From Collinsella sp. (GTDB lineage Bacteria; Actinomycetota; Coriobacteriia; Coriobacteriales; Coriobacteriaceae), in contig DXMK01000019.1 of NCBI GenBank assembly GCA_019414245.1, forward strand, positions 1 to 38,606: a DNA stretch of 38,606 nt. The letters run 5' to 3'. The translations under genes were made by a program, and so were the position numbers. Below are positions 14,769 to 23,214 of this stretch, in pieces; the stretch's first letter is position 1; every line of letters starts with the position of its first letter. The notes below the pieces were generated by a model that was given only the letters and a program-made list of their open reading frames with translations, did no database searches and was not told the origin of the DNA.

Positions 14769-17219
14769 TTATATAAGCCTATAGTGCTCGAGCGCCTTGA
14801 CGACGCCATCTTTGTCGACCGAGTCGGTGATGTAGTCGGCGCGCTTTTTGAGATAGTCCGGCGCATTGCCCATGGCGATACCGACATCGACGGCGTTCAT
14901 CAGCGAGACGTCATTGCTGGCGTCGCCGATGCCGTATACGGTTCCGTGGTGGGGATCGAGGGCGTCGAGTACAGACTGGATGCCCCCGCGCTTCGTGCAT
15001 TCGCGGGGCGAGATTTCGGTTACCTCGAGTTCGAGCTCGTTAAAGCACAGCAGCGGCTCAAGTGCCTTATCTTGAGCGATGCGGCTGGCGAGCGATGTAG
15101 ACATCAAGATCTTGTAGGCACTGTAATGTTGCAGCTGCGTGACTGCGTCGCCCAGGGTGCGCGCGTATCCGGGGGCATCGGGGGCATCGGCACTCATGCG
15201 CACGACGCCGTTGAGGCCCTCAAAGCGGATGACCTCGCCCGACTGCTCAAGATAGGGGGCAAGGCGCTGCAGCATGCCGGGCGTCATCGCTAAATCGCGA
15301 ATCACGTGTCCCTCAAGTTCGACATAGCCACCCGCGAGGCAGACGATGCCGGCCCAGGGCAGCTCGAGCAGCTTTGGATGGATGCAGCTCAGTGTGCGTC
15401 CTGTGCAGATAAAGGCCATGTTGCCATTTGCAACGAAATCGCGGATGGCCTGCGAGACCGCCTCGTTGGGATAGGGGGACAGGTCTCGCTCGCTCTCGGG
15501 AAGCTCTTGTGCCACTCGAGGGTCTTGCCACGCGAGCGTGCCGTCAATGTCGAAGAAGCAGATATCGCCGTGCTTGTGGGTTGGGCTGGCGACAGGGGAG
15601 GCCGAGGCGGTGGGCACAAATCCCGGCTCGAGGCCCATGATCTGGTCAAAATGCTCTTTAACGCGGGGAACGGAGATGCCGATGACCACCTGGGCGGTCT
15701 TGCCCGTAATGATGAGGCCTTTGGCGCCCGCCGCGACAAACGACGCGTTATCTGCAACGATGGAAGGGTCTGCGACCTCGATGCGCAGGCGCGTGGCGCA
15801 GTTGGTTGCGCCCGCAATATTGCCAACGCCACCTAAAAGCTGAATTACCCGCTCAGCGAGGACGTGATCTTGATCGGATTGACTATTGACCTCGTCATTG
15901 GGAGATTGCTCTTTGGCAAAGCCGCTTCCCGTTAAATGATCGATTGCCGCGCGATTGGCGACATGATCCTCGCGGCCCGGCGTCTTAAGGTCATAGATCA
16001 AGATGAGTGCTCGAAAACTAACAAAAAAGATGAGGCTAAAGGCAAGGCCGATACCGAGCGCCAAAAGATAGGCACCGGCATGCATGCGCATGAGCGGAAT
16101 AAAGTTGAAGGCTGCCATCTCCATGAGGCCGCCCGAGAAGATGCCGACGATGCCAAAGAGATTCATGGTTGTGGCAAGGCAAGACGATAAGACGGCGTAG
16201 AGAAAAAAGAGCCCGGGGTGGGTGAACATAAAGAGAAATTCGAGTGGCTCGGTAACGCCGCAAACCACCGAGGCGATGATGGCGGGAACAAGGATGACCC
16301 TGAGGCCGGCGCGGCGCTCTGGTTTTGCGGTGGAGTAGAACGCGGCTGCGATGGCGGGAAGGCCAAAGAGCTTGACCCAGCCGGTGGCGGTAAAACCGGC
16401 CCACGGCGCAAGTTCATTAAGGGGGCGCGTGCTATGGGAGAGGATGGGGAGCAAGCTGCTCCACGTGGCGTAGATGCCGTCGTTAATGACCAGGTTGTCG
16501 TAGTAGATCGGCATGTAGAGCAGGTGGTGCAGCCCCATGGGCTCGAGCGCTCGCTCCAAAAGCACAAAGATGCCCACGCCAAAGGGGCCGACGCCCGCAA
16601 GTGCGTGGCGCAGTGTTTCGGTCACAGCGTATACGGAGGGCACGATGGCGGCCGAGATAGCGGCAAGGGCAAACACGGCAAAAAAGCTGATGAGGTAGAC
16701 CAGCGAGGAGCCCGAGAAGGTGCCGAGCCAATCGGGAACCTTGACATCGTAGAAGCGGTCATGGATGGCGACGACGGTTGCCGACACCGCCAGCGGGCCG
16801 ATAATGCCGGTGTCGAGCGTCTTGATGCCGTCGATGATGGTGATGCCGCTAGCGGAGGTCAAAGACGACGGGTACTTAAGTCCAAGGTTGTCTCCGCTCA
16901 GCTTGATGATCTCGCTCAAAAAGAAGCAATAGGCAAAATAGGCCACGAGCGCCTCGAGGCAACAACGTGCCGGTTGCTTTTGGGCAAGGCCGATGGGCAG
17001 CGCTACGGCAAAAAGGAGCGGAAGTCGTTTAAAGACCGTCCACGAGCCGCGCTGAATGATAGTCCAAAAAACGTACCAAGGGGTTCCGTATACGGCGAGG
17101 TCGCCGACGATATCCGCAGACGTTGCGAGGGCGGAGACGCCGACCATGAGGCCCGATATGGAAAACAACATGGCGGGCGCGAACATTGCCCCGCCAAAGC
17201 GTTGGATTTTTTGCAGCAT
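14769..17219 (-). CDS. PTS glucose/maltose-type EIIC-EIIB fused to a HAD phosphatase
   Basis: The 816-residue protein joins a sugar PTS permease to a phosphatase. Residues 1 to about 395 are EIIC, with about ten hydrophobic segments and the GVTEPLEFLFMF signature. About 435-510 is EIIB with phosphorylated cysteine C474 in NCATRL. About 550-816 is a complete Cof-type HAD hydrolase with nucleophile D557 in FDIDGTL and GIGDASNDVSLM near the C-terminus. No EIIA domain is present, so a separate EIIA is needed. The EIICB resembles the alpha-glucoside/maltose (MalX/GlvC) branch. The fused HAD could remove the phosphate from imported sugar-phosphate so that free sugar meets MalQ and the phosphorylase encoded nearby; this is inference. 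GGGAGGCAG precedes the ATG. It diverges from a GntR regulator and carries a GTTTAAAC palindrome about 44 nt before its start. Confidence 0.87.
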   Translation of the reverse strand: MLQKIQRFGGAMFAPAMLFSISGLMVGVSALATSADIVGDLAVYGTPWYVFWTIIQRGSWTVFKRLPLLFAVALPIGLAQKQPARCCLEALVAYFAYCFFLSEIIKLSGDNLGLKYPSSLTSASGITIIDGIKTLDTGIIGPLAVSATVVAIHDRFYDVKVPDWLGTFSGSSLVYLISFFAVFALAAISAAIVPSVYAVTETLRHALAGVGPFGVGIFVLLERALEPMGLHHLLYMPIYYDNLVINDGIYATWSSLLPILSHSTRPLNELAPWAGFTATGWVKLFGLPAIAAAFYSTAKPERRAGLRVILVPAIIASVVCGVTEPLEFLFMFTHPGLFFLYAVLSSCLATTMNLFGIVGIFSGGLMEMAAFNFIPLMRMHAGAYLLALGIGLAFSLIFFVSFRALILIYDLKTPGREDHVANRAAIDHLTGSGFAKEQSPNDEVNSQSDQDHVLAERVIQLLGGVGNIAGATNCATRLRIEVADPSIVADNASFVAAGAKGLIITGKTAQVVIGISVPRVKEHFDQIMGLEPGFVPTASASPVASPTHKHGDICFFDIDGTLAWQDPRVAQELPESERDLSPYPNEAVSQAIRDFVANGNMAFICTGRTLSCIHPKLLELPWAGIVCLAGGYVELEGHVIRDLAMTPGMLQRLAPYLEQSGEVIRFEGLNGVVRMSADAPDAPGYARTLGDAVTQLQHYSAYKILMSTSLASRIAQDKALEPLLCFNELELEVTEISPRECTKRGGIQSVLDALDPHHGTVYGIGDASNDVSLMNAVDVGIAMGNAPDYLKKRADYITDSVDKDGVVKALEHYRLI

Positions 17220-17261
17220 GTTCTGCCTCCCGAATATCGAGGCGCGTTGCGCGTGGTGAAA

Positions 17262-17272
17262 CGTTTAAACAA
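17262..17272 (-). promoter_or_regulatory. GTTTAAAC operator before the PTS-HAD gene
   Basis: CGTTTAAACAA contains a perfect GTTTAAAC palindrome (17263-17270). A TACAAT -10-like hexamer on the minus strand (17280-17285) lies just upstream of it, so a bound repressor would sit at the transcription start. The same motif precedes gntR, the ABC operon and malQ. Confidence 0.6.
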
Positions 17273-17322
17273 TGGATTCATTGTAGAGGACCAGACGATT
17301 GTCATACCGGCAGTTTTGAGCG

Positions 17323-17370
17323 AAACCGGTTTGAGCGTGACAGAAACCGTCAACGGTTAAATCCTGTCAC
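17323..17370. promoter_or_regulatory. Further palindromes in the PTS/gntR divergent region
   Basis: AAACCGGTTT (17323-17332) is a perfect palindrome. GTGACAG (17337-17343) and CTGTCAC (17364-17370) flank AACCGT-CA-ACGGTT (17345-17358), making a nested inverted repeat. They may bind another regulator or be secondary sites; no assignment is possible. Confidence 0.4.
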
Positions 17371-17383
17371 TTTGCCGATAATC

Positions 17384-17395
17384 GGTTTAAACAAC
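17384..17395 (+). promoter_or_regulatory. GTTTAAAC operator before gntR
   Basis: GGTTTAAACAAC with palindrome 17385-17392. It falls about 17 nt upstream of an extended -10-like TGCTATCGT (17405-17413), so autoregulation of gntR is likely. Confidence 0.55.
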
Positions 17396-17446
17396 TTTAA
17401 GAAATGCTATCGTGCCTAGCCATACATATTCATTAGAGGTGAAGTC

Positions 17447-18166
17447 ATGCCAAAAGCGATTTACGAAGGAATCTACCGCGAGATCCGTTCGCGCATCATT
17501 AACGGGACCTATGCGTTTCAGGAGATGCTGCCAACCGAAGCCGAGCTGACCGCGGAGTTTGGCTGCACGCGCAATACCGTTCGACGCGCCTTGAGCATGC
17601 TGGCCGACCAGATGTTTGTGCAGCCTATACACGGCAAGGGCGTGCGCGTTATTTGGCTCAAGGGCGAAACCGACATGCTGGGCGCACTCGAGGAAGTCGA
17701 GTCGTTTGGCGAATTTGCAAAGCGCAACAATGCCGTTGCATCGACGGACGTTAAGTCTTTTGAACATTTGATTTGCACCGAGCAACTCTCTCGTCGCCTG
17801 GGCTTTAGGGTGGGCGAGGAGCTTATTCGCGTGGTGCGTGTCCGAAGCCTTAACGGCAATGCGCGCCAAGTAGACCATGGTTACTTTTTGGAGTCAATCG
17901 CCAAGGGCCTGACGCCCGAGATCGCCGCAAAGTCAATTTACGACTATCTGGAGCACAAACGCGGCGTCAAGGTGATGGCGAGTCGCCGTACAGTGAGCGT
18001 CGAGCTCGCCAACGATGAGGACTGCAGCTATCTTGACCTCGGCAAATACAACTGCGTTGCCGTCATGGAGAGCCAGTCGTACACCTCGGATGGCATCTTG
18101 TTCGAGGTCACGCATGCCCGCACGCATCCCGAGATTTTCCACTACCGCGTCAACTCCAAGCGATAG
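17447..18166 (+). CDS. GntR-family (UTRA) transcriptional regulator, TreR-like
   Basis: A 239-residue regulator with an N-terminal winged helix (1-75; PTEAELTAEFGCTRNTVRRALSML) and a UTRA sugar-phosphate-sensing domain (about 90-235). It is divergent from the PTS-HAD gene and adjacent to the maltooligosaccharide ABC operon. TreR, a relative, senses trehalose-6-phosphate and binds TTGTATATACAA-like palindromes; the TTGTTTAAACAA sites around this locus have the same shape. The inducer would plausibly be a PTS-derived sugar phosphate, whose level the fused HAD could also affect. The ATG is preceded by AGAGGTGA. A strong terminator follows at 18211-18257. Confidence 0.88.
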   Translation: MPKAIYEGIYREIRSRIINGTYAFQEMLPTEAELTAEFGCTRNTVRRALSMLADQMFVQPIHGKGVRVIWLKGETDMLGALEEVESFGEFAKRNNAVASTDVKSFEHLICTEQLSRRLGFRVGEELIRVVRVRSLNGNARQVDHGYFLESIAKGLTPEIAAKSIYDYLEHKRGVKVMASRRTVSVELANDEDCSYLDLGKYNCVAVMESQSYTSDGILFEVTHARTHPEIFHYRVNSKR

Positions 18167-18210
18167 CCGGCTAGCTCGCAGCCTGACGAGACTCATGCCC
18201 TCAAAGCGAA

Positions 18211-18257
18211 AACGCCCGGTCAAACCGACGATGCATCGGCTTGACCGGGCGTTTTTT
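18211..18257 (+). terminator. Intrinsic terminator of gntR
   Basis: AACGCCCGGTCAA (18211-18223) pairs with TTGACCGGGCGTT (18241-18253), with a small inner CCGA/TCGG stem, followed by a run of T residues. Confidence 0.9.
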
Positions 18258-18277
18258 CTGCATTCGATAACAAATAA

Positions 18278-18289
18278 TTGTTTATACAA
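18278..18289 (+). promoter_or_regulatory. Operator 1 of the sugar ABC operon
   Basis: TTGTTTATACAA, a near-perfect palindrome and the closest match in this window to the known TreR operator form. It lies 75 bp upstream of the second site. Confidence 0.6.
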
Positions 18290-18352
18290 AACTTGTCAAG
18301 TATCAAGTTGAAATTACCGTTCACCGAAGTTTTTCTACCGCTCTAGTAATAC

Positions 18353-18364
18353 TTGTTCAAACAA
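18353..18364 (+). promoter_or_regulatory. Operator 2 and promoter of the sugar ABC operon
   Basis: TTGTTCAAACAA, a palindrome with one mismatched pair. A candidate promoter TTCACC (18320-18325), 18-nt spacer, TAGTAA (18344-18349) ends just before it, placing the operator over the transcription start. Confidence 0.55.
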
Positions 18365-18472
18365 CTAGCCAAATAGCGTATCGTTCAAATCAGCAAAAGG
18401 GGCAAAGTCCCCGAGCCAATCTCCGAAGGCGGCGGCAAAGGGTGCCGCCACGGTGTGAAAGGGTGGATTGTA

Positions 18473-19789
18473 ATGAAGAACGAAATGAGCAGAAGGCAGT
18501 TCCTGGGCTTTGCTGGTTCCGCGGCTGCGGTTCTTGGTCTTGGTCTCGTGGGCTGCGGTGGCTCCGCCGGCTCCGGCTCCTCTGCTTCTGGTGACGCTGC
18601 CGAGGTCTACTTCCTCCAATTCAAGCCTGAGGTCGACAAGGAGTGGAAGGAGATCGCCAAGGCGTACAAGGAGGAGAAGGGCGTCGAGGTCAAGATCGTG
18701 ACCGCCGCCTCCAACACCTACGAAGAGAAGCTCAAGTCCGAGATGTCCAAGAGCTCCGCTCCGACCCTGTTCCAGGTCAACGGCCCCACCGGTCTTAAGA
18801 ACTGGAAGGATTACTGCGCCGACCTGTCCGATACCAAGCTCCGCGGTGAGCTCATTGACGACTCCCTGGCTCTGCAGTCCGATGGCAAGGATCTGGGTAT
18901 CGACTGGGTCCAGGAGAGCTACGGCATCATCTACAACAAGCAGCTGCTCGAGAAGGCAGGCTACAAGGCCGAGGACATCAACTCCTTCGACAAGCTGAAG
19001 GCTTGTGCTGACGACATCCAGGCCCGCAAGGACGAGCTTGGCGTTGAGGGTGCCTTCACTTCTGCCGGCATGGATGACTCCTCCAGCTGGCGCTACACCA
19101 CCCACCTCGCCAACCTCCCGCTCTACTACGAGTTCGAGAAGGAGCACAACCAGGAGGACGACGAGATCAAGGGCGAGTATCTCGACAACTTTAAGCAGAT
19201 TTTCGACCTGTACATCACCGACTCCACCTGCGATCCTTCGCAGCTTGCCTCCAAGACCGGCGACGATGCCACCAACGAGTTCGCAACCGGCAAGGCCGTC
19301 TTCTATCAGAACGGCTCTTGGGCATACGCTGACCTCACCAAGGCCGGTATGACCGACGACCAGCTCGGCATGCTGCCGATTTACATCGGCGTCGACGGCG
19401 AGGAGAACCAGGGCCTGTGCTCCGGCGGCGAGAACTACTGGTGCGTGAGCTCCCAGGCTTCCGAGGATGCTCAGAAGGCCACCGAGGACTTCATGTACTG
19501 GTGCGTCACCGCTGACACCCCGACCAGCATCATCGCCGACAAGATGGGTCTGACCGCTCCGTTCAAGAGCGCCAAGGAGACCACCAACGTCTTCTCGCAG
19601 CAGGCCGTTGCCATGGCCAAGGACGGCAAGAAGACCGTTGCTTGGGACTTCGTCTACATCCCCTCTGAGGAGTGGAAGAAGAACCTCAAGCAGGCTCTGA
19701 TCGCCTATGCTGCCGACAACAGCAAGTGGGACGGCGTCAAGAACGCCTTCGTTGATGGCTGGAAGACCGAGAAGGCTGCTTCTGAGTAA
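18473..19789 (+). CDS. Sugar ABC transporter substrate-binding lipoprotein (MsmE/MalE type)
   Basis: Extracytoplasmic solute-binding protein of 438 residues that delivers an oligosaccharide to the permeases encoded next. The N-terminus has a twin-arginine SRRQFLGF (RR at 7-8) and a lipobox LVGC with the lipidated Cys at 28, so it looks like a Tat-exported lipoprotein. A Gly/Ser linker follows. Family-1 binding-protein features include VQESYGIIYNKQLLEKAGY and FATGKAVFYQNGSWAYADL. The ATG at 18473 is chosen over a GTG at 18455, because AAAGGGTGG lies between them. Codons are heavily C-ending, indicating high expression. Maltooligosaccharide is the inferred substrate, from neighbouring malQ and phosphorylase. 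Confidence 0.88.
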   Translation: MKNEMSRRQFLGFAGSAAAVLGLGLVGCGGSAGSGSSASGDAAEVYFLQFKPEVDKEWKEIAKAYKEEKGVEVKIVTAASNTYEEKLKSEMSKSSAPTLFQVNGPTGLKNWKDYCADLSDTKLRGELIDDSLALQSDGKDLGIDWVQESYGIIYNKQLLEKAGYKAEDINSFDKLKACADDIQARKDELGVEGAFTSAGMDDSSSWRYTTHLANLPLYYEFEKEHNQEDDEIKGEYLDNFKQIFDLYITDSTCDPSQLASKTGDDATNEFATGKAVFYQNGSWAYADLTKAGMTDDQLGMLPIYIGVDGEENQGLCSGGENYWCVSSQASEDAQKATEDFMYWCVTADTPTSIIADKMGLTAPFKSAKETTNVFSQQAVAMAKDGKKTVAWDFVYIPSEEWKKNLKQALIAYAADNSKWDGVKNAFVDGWKTEKAASE

Positions 19790-19820
19790 GCAGTTGCTGC
19801 CCAAGCTATCTGATTAGCGA

Positions 19821-19856
19821 CAGGGGGCGGGCAGACGTTGGTTTGCCCGCCCCCTG
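19821..19856 (+). repeat. Stable hairpin between binding-protein and permease genes
   Basis: A perfect 13-bp stem CAGGGGGCGGGCA/TGCCCGCCCCCTG with a 10-nt loop and no T-run. It sits where E. coli carries REP elements between malE and malF, and would likewise protect the highly expressed binding-protein mRNA or attenuate downstream genes. Confidence 0.7.
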
Positions 19857-19876
19857 CATATTGAAAGGACCCTTTT

Positions 19877-20731
19877 ATGGGCAAAGCACTCAAGCGCTGG
19901 TGGCCGCTCTTTATGCTGCCCACGTGCCTGGCGTTTATGATCGGGTTCGTGATCCCCTTTATCCAGGGTTTCTATCTCTCGTTCTGCCAGTTTATTACCA
20001 TTAACAACGCGCACTTTGTCGGTATCGCGAACTACGTGCGCGCGCTGTCCGATCCGCAGTTTGCCACGTCGTTCTTCTTTACCGTGGCGTTTGCCTTCCT
20101 GTCGACGGTGCTCATCAACGTGATCGCCCTGGCAATTGCGCAGGCGCTCACCCGCAAGGCGCTCAAAGGCACCAACATCTTCCGTACGATCTTCTTTATG
20201 CCGAACCTGATCGGCGGCATCGTGTTGGGCTACATCTGGCAGATTCTGATCAACTGCCTGCTCTCCAACGTGGGCGCCCAGCTCATTGCCCTTAACTCCG
20301 CTGCCGGCTTCTGGGGCCTTATCATCCTGACCCTGTGGCAGCAGGTCGGCTACATGATGATCATCTACATCGCTGGTCTGCAGTCCATTCCGTCCGACTA
20401 CATCGAGGCCGCCAAGGTCGACGGTGCCACGGCATGGCAGACGTTTTGGAAGGTTAAGATCCCTAACCTGATGCCGACCATCACCATTTGCCTGTTCCTG
20501 TCCATCACCAACGGCTTTAAGCTGTTCGACCAGAACCTCGCCCTTACCGGCGGCGCCCCCGCGCACTCCACCGAGATGCTCGCCCTGAACATCTACAACA
20601 CGTTCTATTCGCGTGCCGGTATCGCATGGCAGGGTATCGGTCAGGCCAAGGCGGTTATCTTCTGCATCCTGGTCGTAGCCATCTCCATGATTCAGCTTAA
20701 GGCCACGAGGTCCAAGGAGGTGCAGCAGTAA
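19877..20731 (+). CDS. Sugar ABC transporter permease (MalF/MsmF type)
   Basis: A 284-residue inner-membrane subunit with six predicted membrane segments. The EAA loop that contacts the ATPase reads YIEAAKVDGATAWQTFWKVKIP (begins near residue 175). It forms the translocation channel with the next gene product. The ATG is preceded by GAAAGGA. Its stop codon overlaps the start of the next gene (TAATG), so the two permeases are translationally coupled. Confidence 0.9.
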   Translation: MGKALKRWWPLFMLPTCLAFMIGFVIPFIQGFYLSFCQFITINNAHFVGIANYVRALSDPQFATSFFFTVAFAFLSTVLINVIALAIAQALTRKALKGTNIFRTIFFMPNLIGGIVLGYIWQILINCLLSNVGAQLIALNSAAGFWGLIILTLWQQVGYMMIIYIAGLQSIPSDYIEAAKVDGATAWQTFWKVKIPNLMPTITICLFLSITNGFKLFDQNLALTGGAPAHSTEMLALNIYNTFYSRAGIAWQGIGQAKAVIFCILVVAISMIQLKATRSKEVQQ

Positions 20732-21570
20732 TGAAACGCGATAAGGTTATCAACCGCGCGCTCTCGATTTTCTTTACGATCCTGTCGCTCGCGTGGATCT
20801 ACCCCGTGTTTATGATTGCGCTCAATTCCTTTAAGAAAGCGACTGCAATCAGCACCACCACGGCATTCGATCTGCTCACGCCCGAGACGTTCAACGGCCT
20901 CGCAAACTACATGCATGCCCTTAACGAGCAGGGCTTTGCCTCGGCATTTATGTACTCGCTCATCATCACGGTCACGTCGGTCGTGCTGATTTTGGTATGC
21001 TGCTCCATGTGCGCTTGGTACGTGGTGCGCGTCAACAACAAGATCTCGAACTTCTTCTATTACCTGTTCGTGTTCTCGATGGTCGTGCCGTTCCAGATGC
21101 TCATGTTCACGCTGTCCAATTTGGCGGACCGCATCGGCTTCAACACGCCGTTCAACATCTGCTTTATCTACCTTGGCTTTGGCGCGGGCCTGGCGGTCTT
21201 TATGTTCGCCGGCTTTGTAAAGAACATCCCGCTCGAGATCGAGGAGGCGGCCATGATCGACGGCTGCAACCCGGTCCAGGTGTTCTTTAAAATCGTCCTT
21301 CCCATCATGAAGCCCACCTATCTTTCGGTCGGCATTCTCGAGACCATGTGGGTCTGGAACGACTACCTGCTGCCCTACCTCACCCTCGACTCCACCAAGT
21401 ACAAGACCATTCCTATCTTGATCCAGTACTTCCGCGGCGGCTATGGCCACGTCGAGCTCGGCCCCATGATGGCCTGCATCATGATGGTCGTTATCCCCAT
21501 CGTCATCATGTACATCCTCTGCCAGAAGTACATCATCGACGGCGTGGTGGCAGGTGCCGTCAAGGGTTGA
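20731..21570 (+). CDS. Sugar ABC transporter permease (MalG/MsmG type)
   Basis: A 279-residue second channel subunit, with six membrane segments and the EAA loop IEEAAMIDGCNPVQVFFKI near residues 169-187. GGAGG in the preceding gene serves as ribosome site and the start overlaps its stop codon. A 9-bp GC hairpin (21595-21603 with 21613-21621), lacking a T-run, separates it from the ATPase gene. Confidence 0.9.
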   Translation: MKRDKVINRALSIFFTILSLAWIYPVFMIALNSFKKATAISTTTAFDLLTPETFNGLANYMHALNEQGFASAFMYSLIITVTSVVLILVCCSMCAWYVVRVNNKISNFFYYLFVFSMVVPFQMLMFTLSNLADRIGFNTPFNICFIYLGFGAGLAVFMFAGFVKNIPLEIEEAAMIDGCNPVQVFFKIVLPIMKPTYLSVGILETMWVWNDYLLPYLTLDSTKYKTIPILIQYFRGGYGHVELGPMMACIMMVVIPIVIMYILCQKYIIDGVVAGAVKG

Positions 21571-21638
21571 TGCCGTAACTGTTTTGCAAGTTTCTGCGGC
21601 GCCCCTCAGCGCGGCGCCGCACATCGAAAGGTAAAGAC

Positions 21639-22838
<1,200 letters not shown>

Positions 22839-22906
22839 GCCCGATCCAATCAGGCCCTCCTTTTGGGCGACTGCGGCTTTGCCATCCTTTTGCCGTGGTT
22901 ACATAT

Positions 22907-22950
22907 AAGGCTCCCCTTCCGTCCACTAGGCGAGAGGGGAGCCTTTCTTT
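22907..22950 (+). terminator. Intrinsic terminator of the ABC operon
   Basis: AAGGCTCCCC (22907-22916) pairs with GGGGAGCCTT (22936-22945), followed by TCTTT. Confidence 0.85.
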
Positions 22951-22978
22951 ATGACGGGGTTGTCTGGTCGGTCGTTTG

Positions 22979-23113
22979 TCTTGATCTGTAACAGGAGGAG
23001 GGCCAAATTGGGTCTAGATGTTACAGATTGAGACAGCATCGAGCTGCCTATCCTTTCATCTCGATCTGTAACACGAGAGGCTGATTTCGGCAGCTACCTG
23101 TTACAGAACGAGA
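22979..23113. repeat. Four-unit alternating repeat array, 40-bp period
   Basis: A 15-nt repeat, consensus TCTCRATCTGTAACA, occurs at 22979 (plus), 23019 (reverse complement), 23059 (plus) and 23099 (reverse complement), so starts are exactly 40 bp apart. Every gap is 25 nt and the three gap sequences differ. Pairs 1-2 and 3-4 can fold as hairpins. It lies between the convergent ABC operon and phosphorylase gene. It is not a CRISPR array: repeats are short, orientation alternates and there are no cas genes. Confidence 0.8.
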
Positions 23114-23153
23114 TTGTTTGGTCGAGACAAATCACGGGCCGGCGTATGGGCAC

Positions 23154-23186
23154 AAAAAACGGAGCCGCGTTGCCACTACTCCGTTT
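23154..23186 (-). terminator. Terminator of the phosphorylase gene
   Basis: On the minus strand AAACGGAG (23179-23186) pairs with CTCCGTTT (23157-23164), followed by a T-run (A residues at 23154-23159 on the plus strand). Confidence 0.8.
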
Positions 23187-23214
23187 CTCAAGAGGATGGG
23201 TAAGGGAAGCGAAA

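Noticed and set aside
17323..17332. AAACCGGTTT palindrome as another GntR operator
   Set aside because: Its CCGG centre differs from the TTTAAA centre of the five regulon sites, and no second copy was found in the other promoters.
18365..19804. Minus-strand reading frame opposite the binding-protein gene
   Set aside because: It is a shadow of a high-GC3 gene. The plus strand carries a lipobox and binding-protein motifs.
22979..23113. CRISPR array
   Set aside because: Only four 15-nt repeats in alternating orientation with 25-nt gaps, and no cas genes. CRISPR repeats are longer and all face one way.
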